64,000 nucleotides of DNA from Haliscomenobacter sp965225875 (GCF_965225875.1 NZ_CBDDBS010000001.1:124001-188000); one strand, 5' to 3'; shown: positions 18,630-28,315, numbered from the stretch's first letter. Notes: a model not told the origin generated them from the letters alone. Translations and numbers: made by a program.

Positions 18630-20037
18630 ATGGATCGCCTTTGCACTCCTGCTGACCAGCTTATGGGGATGCAAAGTACCAGATGCAGGTGTACTAAAAA
18701 CGGAAAACAAAACTACTCCTGCACGGTTTAACCAGGCAGTGGACAGCCTGGCGGCAAACCGCCCGAATTGGCGACAATATTTTTCCGATCCTAATTTAAT
18801 CAAGCTGATTGATACAGCGCTGGTCAAAAATCAGGAACTGAATATCGTCAAAAAGGAAATTGACATCAGGAACAACGAAGTAATGGCCAGAGCGGGGGAG
18901 TACCGCCCCTTTGTCAATGTCGGCGCAGGTTTGGGCGCGGAGAAAGTAGGCCGGTACACGCGGGATGGAGCGGTGGAAAAAAACCTGGAGATCAAACCGG
19001 GTAAGGAGTTTCCAGAACCATTGACCGACCTGATGGGGGGCGTGTATGCGTCCTGGGAGTTGGACGTTTGGCACAAACTCCGCAATGCCAAAAAAGCCGC
19101 AGTCAGCCGTTACTTTGCTTCGATCGAAGGGAAAAATTTTCTGGTGACTAATCTGGTCGCTGAAATTGCCAATTCCTACTATGAACTGATGACTCTGGAT
19201 AACCAGCTGGACATCATCAACACCAACATTGGCATTCAGCAAAACATCCTGGGCATCATCAAGCAGGAAAAAGAAGCGGCCAAGGTTACTCAGTTGGCGG
19301 TCAACCGCTTTGAAGCACAGGTGTTGAACACCCAGAATCGGCAATACGAAATTCGCCAACGGATTGTGGAGGTTGAAAACCGGATCAATTTTCTAGTTGG
19401 CCGTTTCCCTCAACCGGTTATCAGAAGCTCCGCTTCCTATAACTCTGCACCTGTGGATTCGGTTCTGGCCGGGCTGCCTTCCCAGTTGTTGGAAAACCGA
19501 CCGGATATCCGGCAGGCTGAACTGGAATTGGAAGCGGCTAAAATTGACATCAGTGTAGCCAAAGCCAATTTTTATCCTTCATTCGGGATCAGGGCGGGTC
19601 TGGGTTTTCAGGCATTTAATCCGGTTTATTTGATCAATCCGGAGTCCATCTTGGTAAATCTGGCTGGCGACATGATGGCGCCTTTGGTCAACAAAAATGC
19701 CATCAAAGCGACCTATTTCAATGCCAATGCCACGCAAGTCCAGGCAGTATACAATTACGAGCGTTCAATACTGAATGGCTATATTGAGGTAGTAAATCAG
19801 CTTTCTGGCATGCGCAATTTTGCGGATAGCTACAGCACCAAAGCCAGAGAGGTGGATATCCTGACGCAGTCCATCAACATTTCCAATAGCTTGTTCCGAT
19901 CCGCCCGGGCTGACTACATGGAAGTTTTGCTGACCCAACGCGAAGCGCTGGAATCCAAAATGGAACTGATCGAAATCAGGATGAAGCAGTTGAGTGCCAG
20001 GGTGAATGTGTACCGTGCTTTGGGGGGAGGCTGGTAA
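18616..20037 (+). CDS. Outer-membrane efflux lipoprotein (TolC/NodT type)
   Basis: 473 residues from the chosen ATG, with lipobox LWGC (Cys19) and two outer-membrane efflux protein repeats; the internal signatures LLENRPDIRQAELELEAAK (second repeat) and VSIAKANFYPS-like SVAKANFYPSFGIRAGLG are classical. It completes a tripartite pump with the two preceding genes. An ATG twelve bases earlier is also possible; both overlap the pump gene, indicating translational coupling. Confidence 0.95.
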   Translation: MRSYKWIAFALLLTSLWGCKVPDAGVLKTENKTTPARFNQAVDSLAANRPNWRQYFSDPNLIKLIDTALVKNQELNIVKKEIDIRNNEVMARAGEYRPFVNVGAGLGAEKVGRYTRDGAVEKNLEIKPGKEFPEPLTDLMGGVYASWELDVWHKLRNAKKAAVSRYFASIEGKNFLVTNLVAEIANSYYELMTLDNQLDIINTNIGIQQNILGIIKQEKEAAKVTQLAVNRFEAQVLNTQNRQYEIRQRIVEVENRINFLVGRFPQPVIRSSASYNSAPVDSVLAGLPSQLLENRPDIRQAELELEAAKIDISVAKANFYPSFGIRAGLGFQAFNPVYLINPESILVNLAGDMMAPLVNKNAIKATYFNANATQVQAVYNYERSILNGYIEVVNQLSGMRNFADSYSTKAREVDILTQSINISNSLFRSARADYMEVLLTQREALESKMELIEIRMKQLSARVNVYRALGGGW

Positions 20038-20083
20038 AATAAAACCAAATGGAGTAAAAATTAAGGCGATATTTGCAACATAA

Positions 20084-20193
20084 GGGGCAATAAAAAAATA
20101 AGTGTTCATTTTGCCAAAGGATTAGATAAGTAAACGGTTCACTTCAAGTGGCTTATCTAATCCTTTGGCAAAATGAACACTTATTTTTACCCC
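20084..20193. repeat. Leader hairpin family, copy A (long form)
   Basis: A near-perfect inverted repeat of 47 and 42 bases around a 21-base loop (TAAACGGTTCACTTCAAGTGG). The outer ends are GGGGCAATAAAAAAATAAG and its inverse ending in ACCCC. It lies between the efflux operon and the hydrolase gene, ending 30 bases before the hydrolase start. The same element occurs at 34342-34457 and, shortened, at 37815-37849. Differences between copies are compensated in the opposite arm (see findings). The right arm contains an ATG (20173) in frame with the hydrolase, giving MNTYFYPTT. Confidence 0.9.
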
Positions 20194-20223
20194 ACTACTA
20201 AGTATCGTCTTAATTTTTTTGCC

Positions 20224-21069
20224 ATGCGTCAATTTTTTCGCAAACTGGCCATCGGCCTCTTGCGTTTTCAAATCAATACCATTGCGTTGTTTTCGCTAGG
20301 TTGGGCCGGGCGCAAAGCCCTGGATATTTTCCGTACCCCGCACAAAGGTCGCCTGCGCGAGCAGGACAAAACTTTTCTGGCGGGCGCCAAATGGGAAACC
20401 ATCCAAGCCGAAGGGCTCGACATTCAAACCTATCTATGGGAAGGTACTGGACCAAGCATCTTACTGGCCCACGGTTGGGAGAGCAATTCGGCCCGTTGGC
20501 GTACCTTTATCAATGTTTTTAAGAAAAAAAACTACCGCATCATCGCACTGGATGCCCCCGGACACGGTGCTACCAGCGGCAAACGTTTTGATGCCCATTG
20601 GTACGCCCTGGTGCTCAAAGTTGTAGCGGAACATTTCCAACCCAACTTCATCGCCGGGCATTCGGCAGGAGGCATGGCGCTGATGTATTACCTCTCTGAA
20701 TTCAAACCTGCCTTTGTACATGGCGGGGTGGTAATTGCCGCGCCTTGCAGTCTGCGCCGGGTGCTGAACAATTTTAATTCCATTCTACACCTGAGCGAGC
20801 GCGCCATGCAGGGCATGGAAATCGCCATCAACGACCAGTTTGGTGTTCCCGTCGATTCGTTCAACCTCTATGATTTTGCCGAAAAAAACAAAACCCCCGG
20901 CCTGATGATGTACGACGCCTGTGATGAAGTCGCTTCGTTTGCGGAAGGGCAGAAGTTGGCCGCGATCTGGAAAAAAAGCAGGTTTGAAGGGTACAATGGA
21001 TTAGGGCATAGCATGAACAATAAGGCGGTGGCGGAGGAGATTGGGGTGTTTATGGAGGGGGTGGGGTGA
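20224..21069 (+). CDS. Alpha/beta hydrolase
   Basis: 281 residues from the ATG at 20224. Alpha/beta-hydrolase fold: oxyanion region LLAHGWESNSARW, strand RIIALDAPGHG, nucleophile elbow GHSAGG and a C-terminal GLGHSMNN carrying the catalytic His. Possible esterase or lipase-like activity; substrate unknown. A start 51 bases upstream, inside the repeat, would be in frame and add MNTYFYPTT...; the downstream ATG is chosen because the hydrolase-like sequence begins there. The 5' leader contains the long hairpin repeat. Confidence 0.86.
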   Translation: MRQFFRKLAIGLLRFQINTIALFSLGWAGRKALDIFRTPHKGRLREQDKTFLAGAKWETIQAEGLDIQTYLWEGTGPSILLAHGWESNSARWRTFINVFKKKNYRIIALDAPGHGATSGKRFDAHWYALVLKVVAEHFQPNFIAGHSAGGMALMYYLSEFKPAFVHGGVVIAAPCSLRRVLNNFNSILHLSERAMQGMEIAINDQFGVPVDSFNLYDFAEKNKTPGLMMYDACDEVASFAEGQKLAAIWKKSRFEGYNGLGHSMNNKAVAEEIGVFMEGVG

Positions 21070-21108
21070 AGAAATGGTATTGAAATTTTGACTTTAGGAA
21101 ACTAAAAA

Positions 21109-21145
21109 AGAATGCACTGTTTGCGGACTCCGACCAGTGCATTCT
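21109..21145. terminator. Terminator between convergent genes
   Basis: Perfect 11-base stem AGAATGCACTG / CAGTGCATTCT around a 15-base loop. A run of A precedes it on the plus strand, so on the minus strand the hairpin is followed by a T tract: best suited to end the minus-strand gene to its right, possibly both. Confidence 0.75.
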
Positions 21146-21152
21146 CTCTCCC

Positions 21153-22868
21153 TCAATTCTGCTTTTCCTGCACCCTACCCCCCGACTTAGGCACCGGAAC
21201 CGGCCTTGTTTCCTTCTTTGGCACTGGCACCGTCACCCCTGGCCGAGGCTCCCTCCTCGGGCTCGTCTCCTCCCACTTCTGCCGATGATAATCTTTCGCC
21301 TCATCCGGTTTGGTACGGGGCACTGGCGCTGGCCGAGGTTCACGGAGGATTGGTTTCTCTGTGCTGGGGAGATTCGGCTTACGGTCTGGAGTTACCTTTC
21401 GTTTGGCGGGTTGCTCCGTTCGTGGACCAGGAATGGGTTCGGGTAAAACCGGAACTTTGGGTGGTGCCCAATCAGCATTTCTTTCCCGTTTGACCGTCGT
21501 TTCGTGTTGGATTTCCGTTTTGGCCCTTTCGCGGGAAAGCAGAATTTGAGGATATTTCTGGCTGTTTTTATCCAAAAACTCTTCTGGAGTAATGGTTCTG
21601 GTGGGGTTCTTGGTATTTAATTCCCGCCAGCCTTGCTCGAAGCGGCCAAACTCTCTGAGTCGTTCGGATAACTCTTTTTGCGGGGTAATAAAATCATTGG
21701 ATATGATCCTCCGGTTGCGCTCCTGCCAGTCTCTAACCCCTGTGGAAATGGTAGTTCCCGAGCTGCGGTAACCATAATAGTGTTGGACAAAATGGGTAGA
21801 AAGCCGGTTGTAACGATCGTGGTGTTGCGGGCGGTCGAAATACCAGTGCATAAAATGATAAGAAGGCAAATAGACGACCACCACACTTCGCGGACGGAAA
21901 TAAGCGCCCCAATCCCACCACCAGGGATAGGGATGCCAACGGGGGTAAGGCTCCCACCAGGGATAACCGTACCAGTATGGATAAGGGTCGTAATAATGGT
22001 TTACGATTTGTCGATCGGTACGACGGCTGCCCTCTTCCTGGTCATAATACACATCGTCAAAAACATACACATCGTCACTGTTCCCTTCCTCACTTTCGAT
22101 GGAATAACCATTTTCAGCGGCATATTCACGGGCGGCAGCTTGTAATTCCAGTTTGGCTTCGGGGTCGTTTTCGATACTGGCTTTCCAATTTTTTAATTCC
22201 TCGGCATGGGCGCGCGCAACATTCAGATTTAGCGAGTCCATTTTTTGGATGACCCAATCCGGGTTTTCGCGGTAAACATCACCAACCATTATCGTGAAGC
22301 GGAGGTCCTCGTTCAGCAAATCAATGACCTCGGGTAAAGCCAGTAAATGGGTAAATGCCTGCTGGGCAGGAAGAGGATACCCGGCAATGAGCCGTTCAAA
22401 AGCCCGCCGGGTTGTCTGGCTGAGGTCATTGATTTGGATCAAGGTGGACATTTGCCGATTGACTACGCCAGAAGTCTCTTCTATCCGATCAGCAGGTAGC
22501 ACCTGTAGCAATTTGAGAATCGCCCCCTGGTCATTTTTTTGCTGGACGAGCGACTCCACGAGCCCTGGGTAACGGTTCAAATCGTAAAATACGGCCTGAG
22601 TACTGCGGGGAAAATCCTCGATGAGGGTACGAAACGCTGCGCTGGTTTTTTCGCGCATATTTTGCATCTTGATCAAAATTTCCGGGCTTTTGGTCGCCTG
22701 GAGGATGGCCAGGCGCGTTTCGGCGGGATACAAAACGAGTGCTTCGACAGATTTTTTATTTTCCTCGGCCAGATCACGCAATAGGGACAAATCAGTTTGT
22801 GCAATCCCTGAATGTGTGTACAAACACAAAATCATCCCCACAACCGGTAAATAGCGTATATTTTTCAT
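21153..22868 (-). CDS. Secreted protein with aromatic-rich centre and Pro/Arg-rich tail
   Basis: 571 residues from the ATG that starts a signal peptide (MKNIRYLPVVGMILCLYTHSGIA split around residue 20). Residues ~25-240 are helical with repeated P/A-x-E-TR and YPxxxQ-like patterns reminiscent of DUF3300-type proteins. The middle is extremely rich in Tyr, Trp, Pro and His (PYPYWYGYPWWEPYPRWHPY), and the last ~130 residues are a Pro/Arg/Lys-rich tail. Probably periplasmic or cell-surface, low-complexity parts perhaps binding envelope polymers. Function unknown. Confidence 0.7.
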   Translation of the reverse strand: MKNIRYLPVVGMILCLYTHSGIAQTDLSLLRDLAEENKKSVEALVLYPAETRLAILQATKSPEILIKMQNMREKTSAAFRTLIEDFPRSTQAVFYDLNRYPGLVESLVQQKNDQGAILKLLQVLPADRIEETSGVVNRQMSTLIQINDLSQTTRRAFERLIAGYPLPAQQAFTHLLALPEVIDLLNEDLRFTIMVGDVYRENPDWVIQKMDSLNLNVARAHAEELKNWKASIENDPEAKLELQAAAREYAAENGYSIESEEGNSDDVYVFDDVYYDQEEGSRRTDRQIVNHYYDPYPYWYGYPWWEPYPRWHPYPWWWDWGAYFRPRSVVVVYLPSYHFMHWYFDRPQHHDRYNRLSTHFVQHYYGYRSSGTTISTGVRDWQERNRRIISNDFITPQKELSERLREFGRFEQGWRELNTKNPTRTITPEEFLDKNSQKYPQILLSRERAKTEIQHETTVKRERNADWAPPKVPVLPEPIPGPRTEQPAKRKVTPDRKPNLPSTEKPILREPRPAPVPRTKPDEAKDYHRQKWEETSPRREPRPGVTVPVPKKETRPVPVPKSGGRVQEKQN

Positions 22869-22964
22869 TTCATTCAGGTTTAACGATGAAACCAAAACGC
22901 TACTATTGAATGACGGGAAAGGGCATCGATTAAGAAGACTGCTAAAATAGCTTGCTGTGTTAGT

Positions 22965-23633
22965 CTATGTTTGGGATTTAGGCCTAAACATCAGTTTTTT
23001 ACTCATCTCCATTTGTTGTATTACCACAATGATGCTAATGATCGCTGCAAAATAGCACCAAACCGAAATGACATTATTTGGGTAAAGAATTTTGGCAATA
23101 AAAAAGGACGCAGTCATGGGCACACCTACGATCCACATTTTTGGAACGGAGGAAACAAAAGTGGGCACGACAGTCAGGATGCCATAAACAATCCAGGTAA
23201 ATATGACGAAGCTCGAACGGAAATGAAGTGTATACCCAATATGATATTCCGATATTTGTGCTTCAAAAGCATTGGTCATCAAATAATACAGGGTATGCAA
23301 TGCAAAGACCAAGCCCAATCCAGACAAAAAGCGTAAAATTTGTTTTCGCTCCGCCCTGGTTTCGAGTTTCAACATCGCCAAAGGTATCCACAAAGGCCAA
23401 AGGACCTCGGCAAAAAACAAAAACACAAATGCTGCGGGGCGAAGCCAGCTGGCAAAGGATTCCTGGGTTAGGGACAACCAGACAAATCCTTCTGTAAATT
23501 GCTGGATGGCAAAAATGGCAGGAATTGCGGCGAACATCCTCTGTTTAGGTTCTGTCACCTTTTTTGCAGCGAGTATACCTGCGCCTGAAAGAATGACCCC
23601 TGCCCCAAAACTAGCAGTTGTTGAAAAGCACAT
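22965..23633 (-). CDS. Multi-pass membrane protein starting MCFSTTASF (DUF6629-like)
   Basis: 222 residues, about seven hydrophobic helices and a short basic tail (FRPKSQT). The N-terminus MCFSTTASFGAGVILSGAG followed by KKVTEPKQRMFAAIPAIFAIQQ is characteristic of a family of uncharacterised bacterial membrane proteins that I associate with DUF6629. No catalytic motif is visible and neighbours are unrelated. Confidence 0.75.
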   Translation of the reverse strand: MCFSTTASFGAGVILSGAGILAAKKVTEPKQRMFAAIPAIFAIQQFTEGFVWLSLTQESFASWLRPAAFVFLFFAEVLWPLWIPLAMLKLETRAERKQILRFLSGLGLVFALHTLYYLMTNAFEAQISEYHIGYTLHFRSSFVIFTWIVYGILTVVPTFVSSVPKMWIVGVPMTASFFIAKILYPNNVISVWCYFAAIISIIVVIQQMEMSKKLMFRPKSQT

Positions 23634-23724
23634 TGTCTGAGTTTTTTATTTTGTGGTATTAAATCGGCATGTTAGCGATACCAATTCCCTGAACTTTATG
23701 CCCTGAGTATACCTGTGACACGCC

Positions 23725-24153
23725 CTATTTCCGCACCGCTGAACGACAAAAAAAGTCCAGCACCCACTCTTTCATTTGGTTGATGGTCATTTGGCCTGCA
23801 CTTTCAATACCCCTGATTTTTGGAGCCTTGTGCTGTTTTTCCAGTAGGTTTTGAAGGCCATATTTAGCCTTGGAGGGGCCAAAAATGACAACATCGTCCG
23901 TGGCTGGGGGGATGAGTTCTAAAATACTATGAAAATAGTCATCTTCCTCATGATGGCGATGTTCCTCTTTACTACTTTGGTTGTCCCCTCCCTGGTGTCC
24001 CCATGGCGCTTTGCTGCGGGTGCCTCCCGTTGGGCCGCTTTCATCGATTTCAGATAGGAGGTGTTGCATTTCAACGGCACCATCCTCAGTAGCGGGAAGA
24101 TTGATGATCCACGCATTGCGCAGGTCAAGCCAGATTCCGGTTTGTTTTTTCAT
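23725..24153 (-). CDS. Hypothetical protein, possible eRF1/host-attachment-like fold
   Basis: 142 residues, no signal peptide. The order IWLDLRNAWIINL - long charged, His-rich linker (EEHRHHEEDDYFHSILELI) - DVVIFGPSKAKYGLQNLLEK - C-terminal helix resembles bacterial relatives of the eRF1/pelota central domain, where a GPxxAK strand-helix is typical. That relation is tentative. Independent gene between a membrane protein and the mla operon. Confidence 0.55.
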   Translation of the reverse strand: MKKQTGIWLDLRNAWIINLPATEDGAVEMQHLLSEIDESGPTGGTRSKAPWGHQGGDNQSSKEEHRHHEEDDYFHSILELIPPATDDVVIFGPSKAKYGLQNLLEKQHKAPKIRGIESAGQMTINQMKEWVLDFFCRSAVRK

Positions 24154-24279
24154 GCCATTTAGTTTTGAAGAAGTATTTATCTCAAGTTCAACCCATTACA
24201 AACAGTTCACAATGATGAAAGTCAGTCATTTATTTAATTTGCCTTGATCCACCAGTTTCACTTGGCCTCTCCCTGATAA

Positions 24280-25257
24280 TCATTGCTTTTTCTGTTTCTC
24301 CATTTTTTTAAAATACCCCCTGAACAAAAAATTATGCTTCAGCGCCTCCATATTCAACTTCAGCGCATCCGTACTCTCCTCCACATTATTGAGCGTATGC
24401 CGCAGGCTATTGCTTAAGGTAGTATCCTTCAACAGTACCCCCAGGGTCCCTTTGTTTTGATTGAGGTCTTTATCAACAGAGGAGAGGGTATGATTCAGAT
24501 TTTGCACCAAACGGTTGGCATTGCCTTCTACTGTTTGAATGTTTTGCAGGGTTTGTTTGAACTGTCTGGCCATGGTCGTATCGGTGAATAAGGTGGCCAG
24601 AGTGCCCTCATTTTTAGTGGCTTTGGCAAAAGTCCGGTTCACTTCCGACATCAAAGCAGCGCTTTGTTCCGTAGTCTCGTGCAAGTGTTGCAGGGAAGCT
24701 TTAAGTTCGTTGCTCAAAGATAAATCGTCCAGCAAGCGGGTCAACTGTGCGCTGGTGCTGACGTGGTGTACAGTCAGGCGCAAATCTTCAGCGATAGCGG
24801 CAATATTGTCATTGGTATGCGTTAGGGTTCTCAACATCGCGTCGGTGCTCACTTCCTCCTGGGAGGGCAATACGTCTCCAACATTGGCCAAAGGGGCCTC
24901 GCCCAGCCCCGGGAAAATATTGACCACCCGATTGCCAATCAATCCATCAGTGCCCAAGCTGGCCACCGCGTTGCGCCGAATGATGCCCCGCATTTTGGTT
25001 TGGATGTTCATGTTCACTTCAATGGTGGTGTCATTCAAAAAAACGACACTTTCCACCGCGCCGATTTCAATCCCGGCGTACCGGATATTGTTGCCGGAGA
25101 TCAATCCATTGACGGCCCTGAAGTGGGTTTTGAGCTCAAAACTGTCGGTGAACATGCCCCGGTTTTTGCCAATCATGTACAGGGTCAGGATAAGCACTAC
25201 AATTCCAGTTAATACAAACATGCCCAGCTTTACCGAATCCGTAGTTTGAGTTTTCAT
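24280..25257 (-). CDS. mlaD: MCE-domain phospholipid-binding protein (MlaD-like)
   Basis: 325 residues: one N-terminal membrane helix (KLGMFVLTGIVVLILTLYMIG), an MCE domain beginning FELKTHFRAVNGLISGNNIRYAGIEIGAV, then a long coiled-coil-like C-terminal region with repeated leucines (about 160-310). MlaD proteins form a hexameric ring carrying phospholipids between membranes. Last gene of the mlaE-mlaF-mlaD operon, six bases after mlaF. The long helical tail is common in Bacteroidota/YebT-like MCE proteins that span the periplasm. Confidence 0.92.
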   Translation of the reverse strand: MKTQTTDSVKLGMFVLTGIVVLILTLYMIGKNRGMFTDSFELKTHFRAVNGLISGNNIRYAGIEIGAVESVVFLNDTTIEVNMNIQTKMRGIIRRNAVASLGTDGLIGNRVVNIFPGLGEAPLANVGDVLPSQEEVSTDAMLRTLTHTNDNIAAIAEDLRLTVHHVSTSAQLTRLLDDLSLSNELKASLQHLHETTEQSAALMSEVNRTFAKATKNEGTLATLFTDTTMARQFKQTLQNIQTVEGNANRLVQNLNHTLSSVDKDLNQNKGTLGVLLKDTTLSNSLRHTLNNVEESTDALKLNMEALKHNFLFRGYFKKMEKQKKQ

Positions 25258-25263
25258 GGTCTG

Positions 25264-26013
25264 TTATTGAAAGAATGGGTGAATTTTTTCATCAGTTGAT
25301 TGTCGCAGGGTATCGTAAGTCCCTTCAGCGTAACATTTTCCATCAATCAGCATGGCAACCCGATCGGCAGCCAGTTTCACACATTTCATGTCGTGGGTGA
25401 TGATGATGGAGGAAGTCTGGTAGCGTTCATTGATGGATTTCATCAGTGCAATGATTTCCAGGCTGGTGATGGCATCCAGTCCAGTAGTGGGTTCATCGTA
25501 GAGGATGATTGCGGGTTTGAGAATCAGGGTTCGGGCCAGGGCGATGCGTTTGCGCATGCCGCCGGAAAGTTCAGCTGGCATCAGGTCCACGGTGTGTTCC
25601 AAACCTACACTCTCCAGGGCCTCCATCACCAATTTGTTCACTTCTTCTTGGCTCAAGTTGAATGAGTGGCGCCGCAACGGAAATTCCAGGTTTTCACGCA
25701 CCGTCATCGAATCGTACAGGGCATTGCTTTGGAACAAAAAGCCCACCTGGGTCCGCATTTTATCCAGTCCAATATGGTCCAAATCCAGTACATTTTGCCC
25801 CAGCACCTCAATGCTGCCCTGATCCGGTTCAATCAAACCAATGATGCATTTGATCAAAACCGACTTACCCGAACCAGAGCGACCCAACACAACCAGGCTT
25901 TCGCCCTGGTGCAATTCCAGATTGAAGTGATCCAGCACTTTATTGGTCCCGAAAGACTTACAAAGATCGTGAATCCGAATAACCGCTACGGCTGAATCAG
26001 CTTGCTTTTTCAT
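25264..26013 (-). CDS. mlaF: ABC transporter ATP-binding protein (MlaF-like)
   Basis: 249-residue ATPase with Walker A GRSGSGKS, signature LSGGMRKR, Walker B IILYDEPTTGLD and switch His in IIITHD. LSGGMRKRIALARTL is typical of the Mla/Ttg2 lipid transport ATPases. It sits one base after mlaE and six before mlaD, so energises the MlaE permease of the same operon for phospholipid traffic between the membranes. Confidence 0.94.
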   Translation of the reverse strand: MKKQADSAVAVIRIHDLCKSFGTNKVLDHFNLELHQGESLVVLGRSGSGKSVLIKCIIGLIEPDQGSIEVLGQNVLDLDHIGLDKMRTQVGFLFQSNALYDSMTVRENLEFPLRRHSFNLSQEEVNKLVMEALESVGLEHTVDLMPAELSGGMRKRIALARTLILKPAIILYDEPTTGLDAITSLEIIALMKSINERYQTSSIIITHDMKCVKLAADRVAMLIDGKCYAEGTYDTLRQSTDEKIHPFFQ

Positions 26014-26014
26014 C

Positions 26015-26788
26015 TTACAATAAGTCAGTGATCTGTACAGCGATCAGGTCCAGGATAAAAATGGCTACGGAGGATACCACTACCGCCGAGTTGGCAGAGC
26101 GGCCTACCCCTTCGGTGCCTTTATTGGAATAATACCCCTTGAAACAGCCAATAATGCCTACTGCAAAACCAAAAAAGAAGGTTTTGATGAATGCAGGCAG
26201 GATGTCCATAAAAAAGAGGTAGTCCAGGATTTTTTCGTAAAAGAGGTGAAAACTCAGGTTTTCGTAAATGTTAACCCCCAAATAAGAACCATACAAAGAG
26301 ATGGCGTCGGCAATGATGACGAGAAATGGAAGGGTGAGCATGGCGGCAAAAGTGCGGGTTACCACCAGGTATTTGAAGGGGTTGGTTCCTGAAACCTCCA
26401 TGGCGTCGATCTGCTCGGTCACCTTCATCGAACCCAGTTCAGCGCCAATGCTTGAGCCAATTTTCCCGGCAAAAATCAAGGCAGTCAAAATCGGGCCTAT
26501 TTCACGGATGATGGCAATGCCCACCATCGCCGGAATCTGGGCCTCAATTCCATAATACACCATCGTGGGGTGCAATTGCATGGTGAGCACCAGGCCAATG
26601 ATGAAAGCCGTTAGTCCGATCAAAGGCAATGACTTATACCCAATGGCAAAACACTGGTGGATGAATTCGGCTACTTCGTAGCGCGGACGTAGACCCTCTG
26701 CAAAAAAACGGCCAATGAACCGGCTCATTTCACCTGTATCGCGCAAAAAGAGGCGGGTATTTTCAGGAAGGGGCGGAAAATGTAGCAT
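26015..26788 (-). CDS. mlaE: Lipid ABC transporter permease (MlaE-like)
   Basis: 257 residues, about five membrane helices; the family signatures IPAMVGIAIIREIGPILTAL, GKIGSSIGAELGSMKVTEQI and DAMEVSGTNPFKYLVVTR are all present. MlaE forms the membrane channel of the MlaFEDB-type system that keeps outer-membrane lipid asymmetry. First gene of the operon; 125 bases upstream contain no recognised element. Confidence 0.95.
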   Translation of the reverse strand: MLHFPPLPENTRLFLRDTGEMSRFIGRFFAEGLRPRYEVAEFIHQCFAIGYKSLPLIGLTAFIIGLVLTMQLHPTMVYYGIEAQIPAMVGIAIIREIGPILTALIFAGKIGSSIGAELGSMKVTEQIDAMEVSGTNPFKYLVVTRTFAAMLTLPFLVIIADAISLYGSYLGVNIYENLSFHLFYEKILDYLFFMDILPAFIKTFFFGFAVGIIGCFKGYYSNKGTEGVGRSANSAVVVSSVAIFILDLIAVQITDLL

Positions 26789-26913
26789 GGTTCTGGCACG
26801 GAGCTAAGGGATGTTTGTTTAGCCCAATACCAAAGTGCAGACATTCAAATGCCTACAAAATGAGGAATAAATTGACTGTCAATGATTTTTGTTAATACTT
26901 TTGACCAACCCGT

Positions 26914-27534
26914 TTAATTTCGCCCAGTATTCAGTTCATTGAGTACCCGTAAATCGTACTCCCTTAAAGCCAACTCCTCGATGGTTTGTATCAAAATCTG
27001 GGCATACAATGGATTGGTTGAATACCCCCCCTTTTGCAAACCCTCTGCCCAGGCGCGATAGTCCAGCACATCCAGGGCAAAAAGATAGCCGTAGCGGTCT
27101 ATTTTAGCGGGGTTCAACAAATGGTCGGAGTGCCGCATGTAGGACTCCCGGATGGTTGGGTAGGCTTGAAAACAGGATTCAATCAAAAAACCATTCGCAT
27201 CCCGATCGTCATCAAACTTGTAAATCGTTTTGCCCGTCCATTCTTTTCCACACTTTATGCCAAAATGGTTATTGGCTTCCGTGGCCAGGGGGCTGGTTCC
27301 TGCATGGGATTCCACAACGGCTTGAGCCAGCTTGATACTGGCTGGAATACCAGTACGGCGCATTTCTTCGATGGCGAGCCAGGAATATTTTTTCACGTAG
27401 GCAAGTTTTTTCGCTTTCTCAGCTGCGGCTTTTTTCGCAATTTCTTGCGGACTCAGGGATTGAGCCAAAAGAGGAGGTGCGAAAAATAGTCCAATCAACA
27501 AACTGCACAGCAAAGCATGAGGCTGAATTTTCAT
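26914..27534 (-). CDS. Secreted N-acetylglucosaminidase domain protein, paralogue 1
   Basis: 206 residues: signal peptide ending LLAQS, short Lys/Ala-rich helix, then a glucosaminidase (FlgJ/LytB-type, GH73-like) domain with GIPASIKLAQAVVESHAGTS, where the Glu in VES is the expected general acid, NNHFGIKCGKEW and YRAWAEGLQKGGYSTNPLYA. Cleaves peptidoglycan glycan strands. A very similar copy follows immediately upstream on the same strand (27695-28315), indicating tandem duplication. Confidence 0.93.
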   Translation of the reverse strand: MKIQPHALLCSLLIGLFFAPPLLAQSLSPQEIAKKAAAEKAKKLAYVKKYSWLAIEEMRRTGIPASIKLAQAVVESHAGTSPLATEANNHFGIKCGKEWTGKTIYKFDDDRDANGFLIESCFQAYPTIRESYMRHSDHLLNPAKIDRYGYLFALDVLDYRAWAEGLQKGGYSTNPLYAQILIQTIEELALREYDLRVLNELNTGRN

Positions 27535-27694
27535 TACTCAGTCAAGATTTAGGTGTGTTCACAAATAAATGAATGAATGATTATGCTTCTTGGTGGGCAG
27601 GAAGTAGAATAAGTATAAAATCTATACGTAATACTAAAAATTTAGATGTAGTAAAACTAATCATTTTTTTTATGTGCTTATGAAATTTTATAAT

Positions 27695-28315
27695 TTAATT
27701 TCGCCCAGCATTCATTTCATTTAGTGCTCGCAAATCGAATTCATGTAAAGCCAATTCCTCAATGGTTTGCACCAAAATCTGGGCATAAATTGGGTTAGTT
27801 GAATAGCCCCCTTTCTGCAAGCCCTCTGCCCAGGCGCGATAGTCCAGCACATCCAATGCAAAAAGATAGCCGTAGCGATCCATTTTGGCAGGGTTCATCA
27901 AATGGTCGGAGTGGCGCATGTAAGACTCCCGAATGGTGGCATAGGATTGAAAACAAGATTCGATTAAAAACCCATAGGCGTCCCGATCATCATCCATGCG
28001 AAACATGGTTTTTCCTGTCCATTCTTTTCCACATTTCAGGCCAAAATGGTTATTGGCCTCGGTGGCCAAGTGGCTGGTGCCGGAACGGGATTCTACAATG
28101 GCTTGAGCGAGTTTTATACTTGCTGGAATTCCGGTGCGACGCATTTCCTCTATGGCGAGCCAGGAGTATTTTTTGACGTAGGCTAGTTTTTTCACTTTTT
28201 CGGCTGCGGCTTTTTTCGCGATTTCTTCCGGCGTTAGCGTTTGAGCCAAAAGAGGAAGAGAGAAAAATAGTCCGATCAACAAACCGCATAACAAAGCATA
28301 AGGCTGAGTTTTCAT
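27695..28315 (-). CDS. Secreted N-acetylglucosaminidase domain protein, paralogue 2
   Basis: 206 residues from the second of two adjacent ATGs; same architecture as paralogue 1 with signal peptide ending LLAQT. Most of the domain is identical, with scattered substitutions (for example VESHAGTSPLATEANNHFGI against VESRSGTSHLATEANNHFGL). The non-coding stretch upstream of each copy is also alike (GGTGTG...AATAAATGA), so the duplicated unit includes the 5' region. Likely redundant or divergent peptidoglycan hydrolase in the periplasm. Confidence 0.92.
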   Translation of the reverse strand: MKTQPYALLCGLLIGLFFSLPLLAQTLTPEEIAKKAAAEKVKKLAYVKKYSWLAIEEMRRTGIPASIKLAQAIVESRSGTSHLATEANNHFGLKCGKEWTGKTMFRMDDDRDAYGFLIESCFQSYATIRESYMRHSDHLMNPAKMDRYGYLFALDVLDYRAWAEGLQKGGYSTNPIYAQILVQTIEELALHEFDLRALNEMNAGRN

